Source: Candidatus Neomarinimicrobiota bacterium (GTDB lineage: Bacteria > Fidelibacterota > UBA2242 > B5-G15). From it: 64,000 nt of DNA. The stretch covers positions 62,001 through 126,000 of the forward strand of contig JACDNV010000009.1 in NCBI GenBank assembly GCA_017656425.1, read 5' to 3'. The translations under genes and the position numbers were made by a program. This document shows positions 8,461 through 16,210 of the stretch, piece after piece (position 1 is the first letter of the stretch; each line of letters starts with the position of its first letter). The notes below the pieces were generated by a model. It saw only the letters and a program-made list of their open reading frames with translations. It made no database searches and had not been told where the DNA came from.

Positions 8461-9246
8461 ATGGGCGCAATAAATAGAGTTACCTTTATTGGCAGCGGCA
8501 GAGTTACATACTTTTTAATTGAAGCTTTGAAGAGAAAAGAAAAATTACCTGAGAAGGTGTATCTTTATGACCCTGATGATAATGCCGTGCAAAAGGTTAT
8601 CCAGATAGATGATACTAAAATAGAAAGGGTCGATAGCTTTCAGCCTCAAATAGACGCTAATATAGTGTTTCTGGCAGTACACCCACCTATTATAGAAAAG
8701 GTTTCGCGAATAATTGTTGGAAAGCTTGATAATATAGACGCTGTTGTCTCCTTTGCTCCATCTGTATCTATAAAAAGATTGAAAAGCTATCTTTCTGGAT
8801 TTTATCGAATAGTGCGAATGATACCAAATGCGCCTTCGTTGATTGGTGAGGGCTATAATCCTGTTGCTTTTAGTGATGGTTTTGATGTAAGACTCAAAAA
8901 TGAGATTTTAGAGTTTTTCGCAAATTGGGGAAAATGTCCTGAGGTTAGAGAAGAAAATCTTGAAGCTTATGCAATTGTATCCGGTATGGGACCAACATAT
9001 TTCTGGTTTCAGCTATTAAAGTTAAAGGAATTGGCTATCAAATTTGGTCTATCTGAGACTGAGGCAGAGGATACATTAATTTCTATGATAAAAGGGTCGG
9101 TAGACATTCTATTTAAATCGAGTTTATCAACTGAGGAGGTTTTGAGTCTTATTCCTGTCCATCCGTTGAAAAGATTTGAAGGTTCGATTAACAGCTTTTA
9201 TGAAGAGAGATTAAGAGAGATTTATGATAAAATCTCTATTAAATAA
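8461..9246 (+). CDS. pyrroline-5-carboxylate reductase-like NAD(P)-binding protein
   Basis: This 261-residue two-domain dehydrogenase begins with a Rossmann fold: the glycine motif IGSGRVTYFLIEAL at about residues 10-23 and FLAVHPP near 73. VRMIPNAPSLIGEG follows. The C-terminal dimerisation domain has VSGMGPTYFWFQLLK, equivalent to the SGSGPAY signature of ProC. Usual ProC proteins are about 270 residues, so the length fits. A GGAGGG site precedes the ATG. The substrate-site signature is divergent, so it may act on another imine or ketoacid; no other proline genes are nearby. Confidence 0.68.
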   Translation: MGAINRVTFIGSGRVTYFLIEALKRKEKLPEKVYLYDPDDNAVQKVIQIDDTKIERVDSFQPQIDANIVFLAVHPPIIEKVSRIIVGKLDNIDAVVSFAPSVSIKRLKSYLSGFYRIVRMIPNAPSLIGEGYNPVAFSDGFDVRLKNEILEFFANWGKCPEVREENLEAYAIVSGMGPTYFWFQLLKLKELAIKFGLSETEAEDTLISMIKGSVDILFKSSLSTEEVLSLIPVHPLKRFEGSINSFYEERLREIYDKISIK

Positions 9247-9397
9247 AATTTCCAGGATACCAGACGTTCTTATAGTTCGCTAACGGTTTTCATAAATAAG
9301 ATTTTTAAGTAAAAAATTTAAATTTTTCTAAAGTACTAATAAAAATTTTCGATAAATTATTAATGGATGATTCCTTGACGGAAAGGAGGTTATAATT

Positions 9398-9796
9398 ATG
9401 AAACAGGTAGTTTTTGACAATGAATATGCAACTGTATGGGTATATCCGGAAAAAGGAATTATTCATCATAAGTTCAAAAAGTTTATTTGGGGTGAAGGCT
9501 TTAGACAAACGATGATGAATGCTGCGGATGCTTTTGAAAAGTATGGTTGTACAAAGTGGTTGTCAGATGATAGAGAGAATTCTGCCTTGAGACCAGAGGA
9601 CATAGAATGGGGTCAGAAAGTTTGGGAACCAAGAGTTTTGAAGGCAGGCTGGAAACATTGGGCTGTTATATTACCTGAGAAGGTGGTTGGTCAGATGAAT
9701 ATGAAAAAGATTATCGATCGTTATAAAAGTATAGGAGTTAATGTAAAAGTATTCTCTGATTCCGAAGAAGCCATGGAATGGCTTGAAAAGCAATAA
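9398..9796 (+). CDS. SpoIIAA/STAS-like small protein
   Basis: This 132-residue soluble protein has a very strong AAAGGAGGT ribosome site before its ATG. The sequence reads as alternating strands and helices: VVFDNEYATVWVYPEKGII, a helix with FRQTMMNAADAFEKYGC, then WLSDDRENSALRPEDIEW, a hydrophobic WAVILPEKVV, and a final helix SEEAMEWLEKQ. This matches the STAS/SEC14-like proteins seen in Bacteroidota-type genomes as far as I can tell. No signal peptide or membrane segment is present. About 150 bases of AT-rich intergenic DNA precede it, so it is probably transcribed alone. Function unknown. Confidence 0.6.
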   Translation: MKQVVFDNEYATVWVYPEKGIIHHKFKKFIWGEGFRQTMMNAADAFEKYGCTKWLSDDRENSALRPEDIEWGQKVWEPRVLKAGWKHWAVILPEKVVGQMNMKKIIDRYKSIGVNVKVFSDSEEAMEWLEKQ

Positions 9797-9975
9797 AGGG
9801 TTTAAGGACAATTTTCCTACATAATATAGTTACACTTATTTGGATGGTATCATAACTTTGCCTTAACATGATATTATATTTCAAATTAATTTTAAGCATT
9901 AAGCTTACTAAAAACACAACTATTTACTGTAGTATAAAGATAAAATCTTTTTAATTTATACATTGGTATGGATAT

Positions 9976-11218
9976 GTTAAGCGCAATGTCTCAATGCAGA
10001 ATGCAGAATGCAAATTGAAAAATGTCAAAATAGAAGCGATTTATCAGAAAGGCTATTAGAGTTCGCAGCAAGTAGCACTAAATTGACAGTTAGACTTAAA
10101 AGAACTGCTGTAGTACAGTACATAGCAAATCAGCTAATGCGAGCTGCTTCGTCTTCTGGGGCAAATTATGAAGAGGCATGTGGAGCAGAAAGTAGAGCCG
10201 ATTTTATAGATAAGATGCAACTCGTCTTGAAGGAATTACGAGAGTCTTTATATTGGCTGAAACTGGTGGAGAGAAGCGACTTAATTTCTGGCAATGAGCT
10301 ACAACCATTATTGGCTGAATCAAACGAATTGATCAAAATTGTTGCAAAATCGGTAATCACTGCGAAAGGAGGGGGAAAATGACTTTGCAATTTGCACATT
10401 GCAATCTTCATTTTGCAATGTTGTATTCACGAAGGAACGCCACAGTGCCGTATAGCCGCTATCGCTCATTGCAAAAATCAAAATGCAAATTGAAAAATGC
10501 AAAATCGTCTTTTGTCAGATTTGGCTTTTGTATTCAAAATGTATACGGAAATAAATCTGACTTTTGCACATTGCAATCTTCATTTTGCAATGTTGTATTC
10601 ACGAAGGAACGCCACAGTGCCGTATAGCCGCTATCGCTCATTGCAAAAATCAAAATGCAAATTGGAAAATGCAAAATCGTCTTTTGTCAGATTTGGCTTT
10701 TGTACTCAAAATGTATACAGAAATAAATTTGACTTTTGCACTTTGCAATCTTCATTTTGCAATTGCCGTAAGGCTATCTTGCCCCTCGGGGAATCGCCTT
10801 CGGCGACTTCGTTAATACAAGACGTTAAGCGCAAAGGCTCAATGCAGAATGCAAAATGCAAATTGGAAAATGCAAAATCGCCTTTTGTCAGATTTGGCTT
10901 TTGTACTCAAAATGTAGACAGAAATAAATTTGACTTTTGCACTTTGCAATCTTCATTTTGCAATTGCCGTAAGGCTATCTTGTCCTTCGGGAAATCGTCT
11001 TCGGTGACTTCGTGAATACAAGACGTTAAGCGCAAAGGCTCAATGCAGAATGCAAAATGCAAATTGAAAAATGCAAAATCGTCTTTTGTCAGATTTGGCT
11101 TTTGTACTCAAAATGTAGACAAAAATAAATTTGATTTTTGCACATTGCAATCTTCATTTTGCAATTGGCGTAAGGCTATCTTGCCCTTCGGGGAATCGCC
11201 TTCGGCGACTTCGTGAAT
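9976..11218 (+). repeat. four-helix-bundle gene cassette followed by four shorter repeat units
   Basis: The first unit is bounded on the left by GTTAAGCGCAATG and TCAATGCAGAATG (from 9976) plus ATGCAAATTGAAAAATG (about 10008-10024). On the right it ends with TTTGCACATTGCAATCTTC at about 10391-10409. Between them lies the four-helix-bundle gene. Four later cores of about 112 bp start at 10480, 10652, 10853 and 11053. They have the same left end (AAAATGCAAATTGRAAAATG) and right end (TTTTGCAMWTTGCAATCTTC) but only about 60 bp between. Two spacer types alternate: one with CGAAGGAACGCCACAGTGCC (after the gene and after core 1), the other with GTAAGGCTATCTTG plus GACGTTAAGCGC (after cores 2, 3 and, truncated, 4). 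The periods are 172, 201 and 200 bp. The ends are imperfect inverted complements. Confidence 0.8.
10008..10382 (+). CDS. four-helix-bundle protein (23S rRNA intervening-sequence/S23 family)
   Basis: This 124-residue helical protein of the S23/IVP type has the family hallmarks: LSERLLEFA, then SSGANYEEACGAESRADFI, then LVLKELRESLYWLKL. The ATG at 10008 lies within the repeated sequence ATGCAAATTGAAAAATG, so the first residues (MQIEKC) are encoded by repeat DNA and the true start could be slightly later. The stop is immediately followed by the right repeat end. Genes of this family are found in rRNA intervening sequences and scattered in genomes; the biochemical role is not settled. No 23S rRNA and no reverse transcriptase lie in the window, so neither an rRNA intron context nor a diversity-generating retroelement context is visible. 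Confidence 0.85.
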   Translation: MQIEKCQNRSDLSERLLEFAASSTKLTVRLKRTAVVQYIANQLMRAASSSGANYEEACGAESRADFIDKMQLVLKELRESLYWLKLVERSDLISGNELQPLLAESNELIKIVAKSVITAKGGGK

Positions 11219-11235
11219 ATAAAACGGACTTGCTA

Positions 11236-12090
11236 ATGGGAAAAGTGCAGATTGGCCCATTTTTAAAAGATTATAACAATGCTGTTATTGAGTTTGTAAA
11301 AAGCGAAGGAATAGAGCAAGATTTAGAAAGATTTGAGCTTGCTCGTAAAATTTTGAAGAGGTTTTCCAGATTTCCCTACGAGAATTTGAGTAAGATAATT
11401 AAGTTAAATAGAGATTTTAATGGCTTACCTCACCGACTGCCAGAGGAAATTATCGAAGATAATTTAAAATATAATCTAGGAGGAACATGCTTTTCTTTAA
11501 CATTTTTCCTCAAAAAGATTTTTGATTATTTTAAGTTTGATACATACATAATTATGGCAGATATGAGATATGCTAAAAACTCCCATACTGCTCTAATATT
11601 GAATTATAATGGAAATAAATATCTTTTGGACCCGGGATATTTGATTTTTGATCCAATACCACTGGATAAAGAGGTGAAAAGAACTTCCATTCTAACCCAG
11701 CTTTTAAAATATGATGAAAATAGCGATCGATACTCTTTGTGGACTTTTGATGGGAAAAGAATGGTCTTCAGATATAGTTTTAGAGATAGCCCAATAGCTT
11801 TTGAAGAATTTATATTCTACTGGACCGATTCGTTTCATTGGCGTACTATGCATGGCATATGTTTAACCAAAATGGATAATGATAGATTTATATATTTTCA
11901 TAATAGATACTATAAAATTATTGATAAAAATAAGAAGGAGAAAGGCAATATACAGACGGATATTGCTGGCGCCATTAAATCCGTCTTTGGGATTCCCACG
12001 GATATAATTTTTAAAGCAGAAAAGGCGCTTGCTGAAAACCTGTTTTATGATAAAAGGTTGGGTCTTAAGGTACCAAAGTGGGTAAAGTAA
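11236..12090 (+). CDS. arylamine N-acetyltransferase-like protein
   Basis: This 284-residue protein is counted from the ATG at 11236. An upstream in-frame extension to 11131 lies wholly in repeat DNA and is rejected. The NAT catalytic triad is visible: Cys in NLGGTCFSLTFFL, His in NSHTALILNYNG and Asp in YLLDPGYL. The N-terminal segment RFPYENLSKI also fits the NAT fold, which transfers acetyl (or another acyl) from CoA to amines. No good ribosome site precedes the ATG, and the repeat array ends only about 17 bp upstream, so the original 5' region may have been replaced. The DUF4416 gene starts 1 bp after the stop. Confidence 0.75.
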   Translation: MGKVQIGPFLKDYNNAVIEFVKSEGIEQDLERFELARKILKRFSRFPYENLSKIIKLNRDFNGLPHRLPEEIIEDNLKYNLGGTCFSLTFFLKKIFDYFKFDTYIIMADMRYAKNSHTALILNYNGNKYLLDPGYLIFDPIPLDKEVKRTSILTQLLKYDENSDRYSLWTFDGKRMVFRYSFRDSPIAFEEFIFYWTDSFHWRTMHGICLTKMDNDRFIYFHNRYYKIIDKNKKEKGNIQTDIAGAIKSVFGIPTDIIFKAEKALAENLFYDKRLGLKVPKWVK

Positions 12091-12091
12091 A

Positions 12092-12634
12092 ATGGAATTA
12101 GGTATGCCAAATCTAGTCAAATTTTTTGTAGGTAGTTTATACGTTGATGAAAATATATTAAAAATTGCTATTTCTGAACTTGAAGATTATTTTGGAAAGG
12201 TTGATCTATTCAGCGAAGAATTTGATTTCAGAGTTACTGATTATTATAACAGAGAAATGGGTTACGGAATAAAGAGAAAATTTTTCTCTTTCGAAAAATT
12301 ATTTAACCCCGTTGATATTTCAACGGCAAAGATTTTTACGAATGAAGTAGAAAAACACTATCTCGCAAATGGAAAAAGAAAGGTTAATCTGGATGTGGGT
12401 TATATGGATTATGACAAGGTGGTCCTGGCATCGGCAAAGTATTGTATAAATAAAGTATATGTTGGAAATGGTATTTATGCCGATTTAACACTTCATTATG
12501 AGAAAGGTAACTTTACCCCATATCCATGGGCATTTATGGATTTTAAGAGTTTAGATTATAATAAATTCTTTTTGAAGATGAGGGAGATTTATAAAAGACA
12601 GATGAAAGAATATAAAAGGTTATTTTCTGGTTAG
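12092..12634 (+). CDS. DUF4416 family protein
   Basis: This 180-residue protein matches the DUF4416 family along its length: VKFFVGSLYVDE, DFRVTDYYNREMGYGIKR, FTNEVEKHYLANGKRKVNLD, GYMDYDKVVLASAKY, VYVGNGIYADLTLHYEKG and PYPWAFMDF. The family has no established reaction; its conserved His/Asp/Tyr pattern suggests an enzyme. The start is 1 bp after the N-acetyltransferase stop, so the two are co-transcribed. The stop abuts the stop of the convergent radical SAM gene, with no space for a terminator. Confidence 0.85.
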   Translation: MELGMPNLVKFFVGSLYVDENILKIAISELEDYFGKVDLFSEEFDFRVTDYYNREMGYGIKRKFFSFEKLFNPVDISTAKIFTNEVEKHYLANGKRKVNLDVGYMDYDKVVLASAKYCINKVYVGNGIYADLTLHYEKGNFTPYPWAFMDFKSLDYNKFFLKMREIYKRQMKEYKRLFSG

Positions 12635-13915
12635 TTATTTTCTCATACAGCAATTTTTATATTTTTTACCACTCCCACAAGGACACGGATCATTTCTACC
12701 AACCTTTTTCTGAGGCTTAGTGCCTGTTTTATTTAAGAAATTTATGATATTATATGCAGGTCGTCCATTAATAATTTCTTGTGCCATAAAATTCATGTAA
12801 GGGGTGACATGTTTAAAAAAATATCTATAACCTTCACATAAGTAGTTTAACCCAATCTCACCATCGGGAGTTCTTTTAAATCGGTGTTTTATACATCCAC
12901 CATGGCAGATGAAGTAATAATCGCATTTTTTGCAAAGTTCTGGAACATTTTGTTTTATATTTCCAAAATTTTCCAGTTTTTTATAGAGGTATTCAAAATT
13001 AAAGTTTTTCTTCAAAATATTACCTATTCTGAAAGTGGGATATACAAAATGGTCACAAACAAAAACATCACCGTTATGCTCTATTACAGGTGATGAACTG
13101 CATGATTTCTGAAAGATGCATAAGCCCGGTTCGAGACCAATCCAAGCCTGTAATGTAACATCAAAGAGGCGAACAAAGTATGATCCAACATCTTTTTTAA
13201 CCCACTGGTCGAAGATTTCCGACATAAATTTACCATATTGTAATGGCTGGACAGAGTATTCAAAAACATCATCCTCTTTGTATTTGAACTCATCGATTTT
13301 TAGATCAAACTTTTTACGTTCCACTATTGGGATAAATTGCATATATTTGCTGCCTATATCCTTCAAAAAATTATATATTTCTACTGGGTATCTGGAATTT
13401 TGCCTGTTTATGCAGGTTAGCGTGTTAAATTCCACAGAGTGTTTGTTTAAAAGCTCTATAGCATTCATAACATCTTTAAAGCTCCCTACTCCACTTTTTA
13501 ATTTCCTGTATTTATTGTGAAATTTTTCAGGTCCATCAATCGAAATTCCTACAAGGATATTATTATCTTTTAAGAATTGGCACCACAGATCATTTAGAAG
13601 TATTCCGTTTGTTTGTATAGCGTTTTCGACGCTCTTATTCTTTAAGTATTTCTTCTGTAGTTTAATAACATTTTTATAAAAATCTATACCCATAAGAGTT
13701 GGTTCCCCTCCCTGCCATATAAAAAATATTTTTGAAATATTCTCGCTAGAGGCAATTCTTATTAATAGGGTTTCAACAACGCTCATGTCCATTTTATAAT
13801 TTGTACTTTGATTAAAAATGCTTTCTTTCCCCAGATAAAAGCAGTATTTACACTTCATATTGCATAGAGAGTCGGCAGGTTTTATGATCATGGAAATGGA
13901 CTTAATATTTTTCAC
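12635..13915 (-). CDS. radical SAM/SPASM protein, anaerobic sulfatase-maturase-like, with SEC-C tail
   Basis: This 426-residue protein has a radical SAM motif CNMKCKYCFY (C-x3-C-x2-C) at about residues 18-27. An IWQGGEPTLMG segment and the SPASM cysteines (CSSSPVIEHNGDVFVCDHFVYP, CKKCDYYFICHGGC) match anSME-type sulfatase maturases. These convert an active-site Cys or Ser of sulfatases to formylglycine. The C-terminus carries a SEC-C zinc motif, RNDPCPCGSGKKYKNCC, which is common in this family. No sulfatase gene is in the window. A GH88/GH105 hydrolase at 29.9 kb suggests that sulfated or uronic polysaccharides may be used. A peptide-modifying SPASM enzyme is an alternative. Confidence 0.83.
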   Translation of the reverse strand: MKNIKSISMIIKPADSLCNMKCKYCFYLGKESIFNQSTNYKMDMSVVETLLIRIASSENISKIFFIWQGGEPTLMGIDFYKNVIKLQKKYLKNKSVENAIQTNGILLNDLWCQFLKDNNILVGISIDGPEKFHNKYRKLKSGVGSFKDVMNAIELLNKHSVEFNTLTCINRQNSRYPVEIYNFLKDIGSKYMQFIPIVERKKFDLKIDEFKYKEDDVFEYSVQPLQYGKFMSEIFDQWVKKDVGSYFVRLFDVTLQAWIGLEPGLCIFQKSCSSSPVIEHNGDVFVCDHFVYPTFRIGNILKKNFNFEYLYKKLENFGNIKQNVPELCKKCDYYFICHGGCIKHRFKRTPDGEIGLNYLCEGYRYFFKHVTPYMNFMAQEIINGRPAYNIINFLNKTGTKPQKKVGRNDPCPCGSGKKYKNCCMRK

Positions 13916-14007
13916 TTAATTATCTGCTTCTGCATTGCAAAGATAACTAAAAAAAGATAAAAATATTTATTTTAATTCCAACCTTCTTTTGAATAAATTT
14001 AAATGCA

Positions 14008-14757
14008 ATGAAAATCTATTGCTCTCACACAACTCATAAAGGGCTAATCAGGGAAAATAATGAGGATTCTATATTAGTGAAAAATGCGGGAGATAACTTT
14101 CTCCTTGCAGTTGCAGATGGAATGGGTGGGCATGCTTGTGGTGAGGTAGCAAGCAATACCATAATAGAGGTTTTTGAAATACATGGTGATACAATTTTTA
14201 ATTTTTTTTCAAAGACCGACCTGGAAAGTGCTTTAAATCATATTTTATTAAAAGGTTTAGAAAGACTTAAGGAAATAGTTCTTAAAAAGCAATCGTGTTA
14301 TGGAATGGGTACTACATTGGCAGTATCAGTTATAAATGAAGGAAAATTATTTATATCTCATATTGGTGATTCAAGAGTGTACCATTTTCGTGATGGTAAG
14401 GTTCTTTATAAAACCAAGGATGATACAGTAGCCCAAAATATGGTGGATAGGGGATTATTATCAGAAAAAGAACTTAAGTATGATACGAGAAGCCATATAT
14501 TAACTAAATGTATTGGAGGTTTTGATTTTTATAATATAAAATTGGAATTAGAATATGCATCTGATCTAAAGATAGGCGATTCAGTGCTTCTCTGTTCCGA
14601 TGGGTTGACAGATATGGTCGAAGAGATGGATATATTTTGGGTAATTGCAGACAAGAATAGGCATGTTCCAGAGAAAGTGGATAAGTTGCTTGATATGGCA
14701 TTAGCAAATGGTGGCCACGATAACGTTTCAATAATTCTGGCTGAATGTAAAGAGTAG
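14008..14757 (+). CDS. PP2C-type serine/threonine phosphatase
   Basis: This 249-residue protein has all the metal-binding aspartate motifs of bacterial PP2C (Stp/PrpC): RENNEDS, VADGMGGHACGE, HIGDSRVYHFRDG, CSDGLTDMVEE and GGHDNVSIIL. No transmembrane segment or kinase domain is attached, so it is a soluble Mn/Mg-dependent phosphoprotein phosphatase. It starts 92 bp from the divergent maturase gene, with the promoter presumably in that gap, and ends 7 bp before the trkH ATG. No Hanks-type kinase is in the window, so its target is unknown; pairing with a potassium transporter suggests osmotic or ionic control. Confidence 0.9.
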   Translation: MKIYCSHTTHKGLIRENNEDSILVKNAGDNFLLAVADGMGGHACGEVASNTIIEVFEIHGDTIFNFFSKTDLESALNHILLKGLERLKEIVLKKQSCYGMGTTLAVSVINEGKLFISHIGDSRVYHFRDGKVLYKTKDDTVAQNMVDRGLLSEKELKYDTRSHILTKCIGGFDFYNIKLELEYASDLKIGDSVLLCSDGLTDMVEEMDIFWVIADKNRHVPEKVDKLLDMALANGGHDNVSIILAECKE

Positions 14758-14764
14758 ATTAAAT

Positions 14765-16210
14765 ATGAATATCAGGAATATTTTTGGGATTCTCGGTGTT
14801 TTACTAATTAGCATTGGTTTGATTTTAATAGCACCCTTATCCATCTCAATAATTAATAACGATGGTGCTCAGTCCGCCTTTATTTCCACAATCATTATTA
14901 CTCTAATCTCAGGTATACTTTTGAATATTTTAAAGATTGAAAATCCAGTTATTGAAAAGAAAGAGGCTATTTCGACAGTCGTAATTGGATGGGTGCTGGT
15001 ATCTATCGCAGGTGCATTACCTTTTTATTTTTCAGGATATTTTCCCGGATTCCTAGACTCACTGTTTGAATCAGTTTCTGGATTTACTACCACGGGTGCC
15101 TCAATACTTTCTGATATAGAAAAATTGCCTCATAGCCTTCTTCTCTGGAGGAGTCTTACTCATTGGCTTGGTGGCATGGGGATTATTATATTTGTTCTAA
15201 TTGTGCTTCCGCTTGTTAATGTAGGGACAAGAAATTTATACAATTACGAATCCTCATCAATAGCTCAGGAAAGACTGACTCCAAGGGTTGCGTTGACAGC
15301 GCGTATGTTATGGTTTGTATATTTTTCCTTAACGATATTGGAGACAATATTATTGAAGATATGCGGTATATCTTTTTTTGACTCTTTATTAACTGCCTTT
15401 GGGACAATCCCAACAGGCGGTTTTTCTCCTCGAAATTTGAGTATCGCAGCCTATAATAACGTATATGTAGAGATTATTGTCATGATCTTTATGGTACTTT
15501 CAGGGATAAACTTTTCTTTTTATCTAATACTTGTAAAACCTGATAAAAAGTTTGCTAATTTCAGAGAGATAATTCTGTTTTATCTTGCTTTTATGCTTTT
15601 ATGTTCTTTTATTGTTTCGGTTGATCTCTTTAGAAATGTGTATGGTGACTGGTGCAAATCTCTGAGGTATGGATTCTTTCAGGTTATATCCATCAGTACC
15701 ACCACGGGATTTGTAACAGCTGATTATGAGAAGTGGAGCCCTGTTACTCATATTGTATTATTAATTCTAATGATGATTGGTGCCTGTCCCGGTTCTACAA
15801 CGGGTGCGATAAAAAATAGCCGGATTATTATTCTTTTTAAAAGCATTTATAGAGAGGTTCTTCATTTTCTCCATCCAAGAATGTTAAAACCAATAAGGTT
15901 GAATAATAAAGTTGTTGATGAAAACACAATTAAAAGCGCAGTGACGTACATTGGTCTTTATTTTTATTTTCTTTTATTTGCAGTATTATTGATGACCTTA
16001 AAAGGCATCGACATAAGGACAGCGATTTACTCGGTTGCTACTACTTTAGGAGGTGTCGGACCAGGTCTTGGGTTGACTGGGCCTATGTCGAATTATCTTG
16101 GGTTGCCAGCTTTTTGTAAATATATTCTGATAATAGCAATGCTTTTAGGAAGGCTTGAATTCTATTCAATATTAGTTATGTTCTCCCCAAAATTCTGGAA
16201 GAAATTTTAA
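14765..16210 (+). CDS. trkH: TrkH/KtrB-family potassium uptake protein
   Basis: This 481-residue integral membrane protein belongs to the Trk/Ktr superfamily, with about ten transmembrane helices. The four pore loops are recognisable: SGFTTTGASI, GTIPTGGFSPRN, ISTTTGFVTADY and TTLGGVGPGLG. The glycines of the selectivity filter are kept in all four. No TrkA regulatory subunit lies nearby, so it must be encoded elsewhere. The gene follows the PP2C gene by 7 bp. Its stop overlaps the stop of the convergent adenine deaminase gene, leaving no separate terminator region. Confidence 0.93.
   Translation: MNIRNIFGILGVLLISIGLILIAPLSISIINNDGAQSAFISTIIITLISGILLNILKIENPVIEKKEAISTVVIGWVLVSIAGALPFYFSGYFPGFLDSLFESVSGFTTTGASILSDIEKLPHSLLLWRSLTHWLGGMGIIIFVLIVLPLVNVGTRNLYNYESSSIAQERLTPRVALTARMLWFVYFSLTILETILLKICGISFFDSLLTAFGTIPTGGFSPRNLSIAAYNNVYVEIIVMIFMVLSGINFSFYLILVKPDKKFANFREIILFYLAFMLLCSFIVSVDLFRNVYGDWCKSLRYGFFQVISISTTTGFVTADYEKWSPVTHIVLLILMMIGACPGSTTGAIKNSRIIILFKSIYREVLHFLHPRMLKPIRLNNKVVDENTIKSAVTYIGLYFYFLLFAVLLMTLKGIDIRTAIYSVATTLGGVGPGLGLTGPMSNYLGLPAFCKYILIIAMLLGRLEFYSILVMFSPKFWKKF

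Noticed and set aside
10008-10382. Avd-like accessory protein of a diversity-generating retroelement
   Set aside because: The fold is related, but no reverse transcriptase and no template/variable repeat pair with adenine-specific differences is seen.
10379-11015. Overlapping ORFs of 82, 172 and 83 residues within the repeat array
   Set aside because: They are translations of repeated DNA in several frames with no family similarity, and identical peptides recur in register with the repeat period.
10379-11218. CRISPR array
   Set aside because: Units are 172-201 bp, the spacers themselves are repeated, and no cas genes are present.
11131-11235. N-terminal extension of the N-acetyltransferase
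   Set aside because: The 35 extra codons lie entirely in the repeat unit and repeat the same peptide seen in other copies; the NAT family starts near the ATG at 11236.
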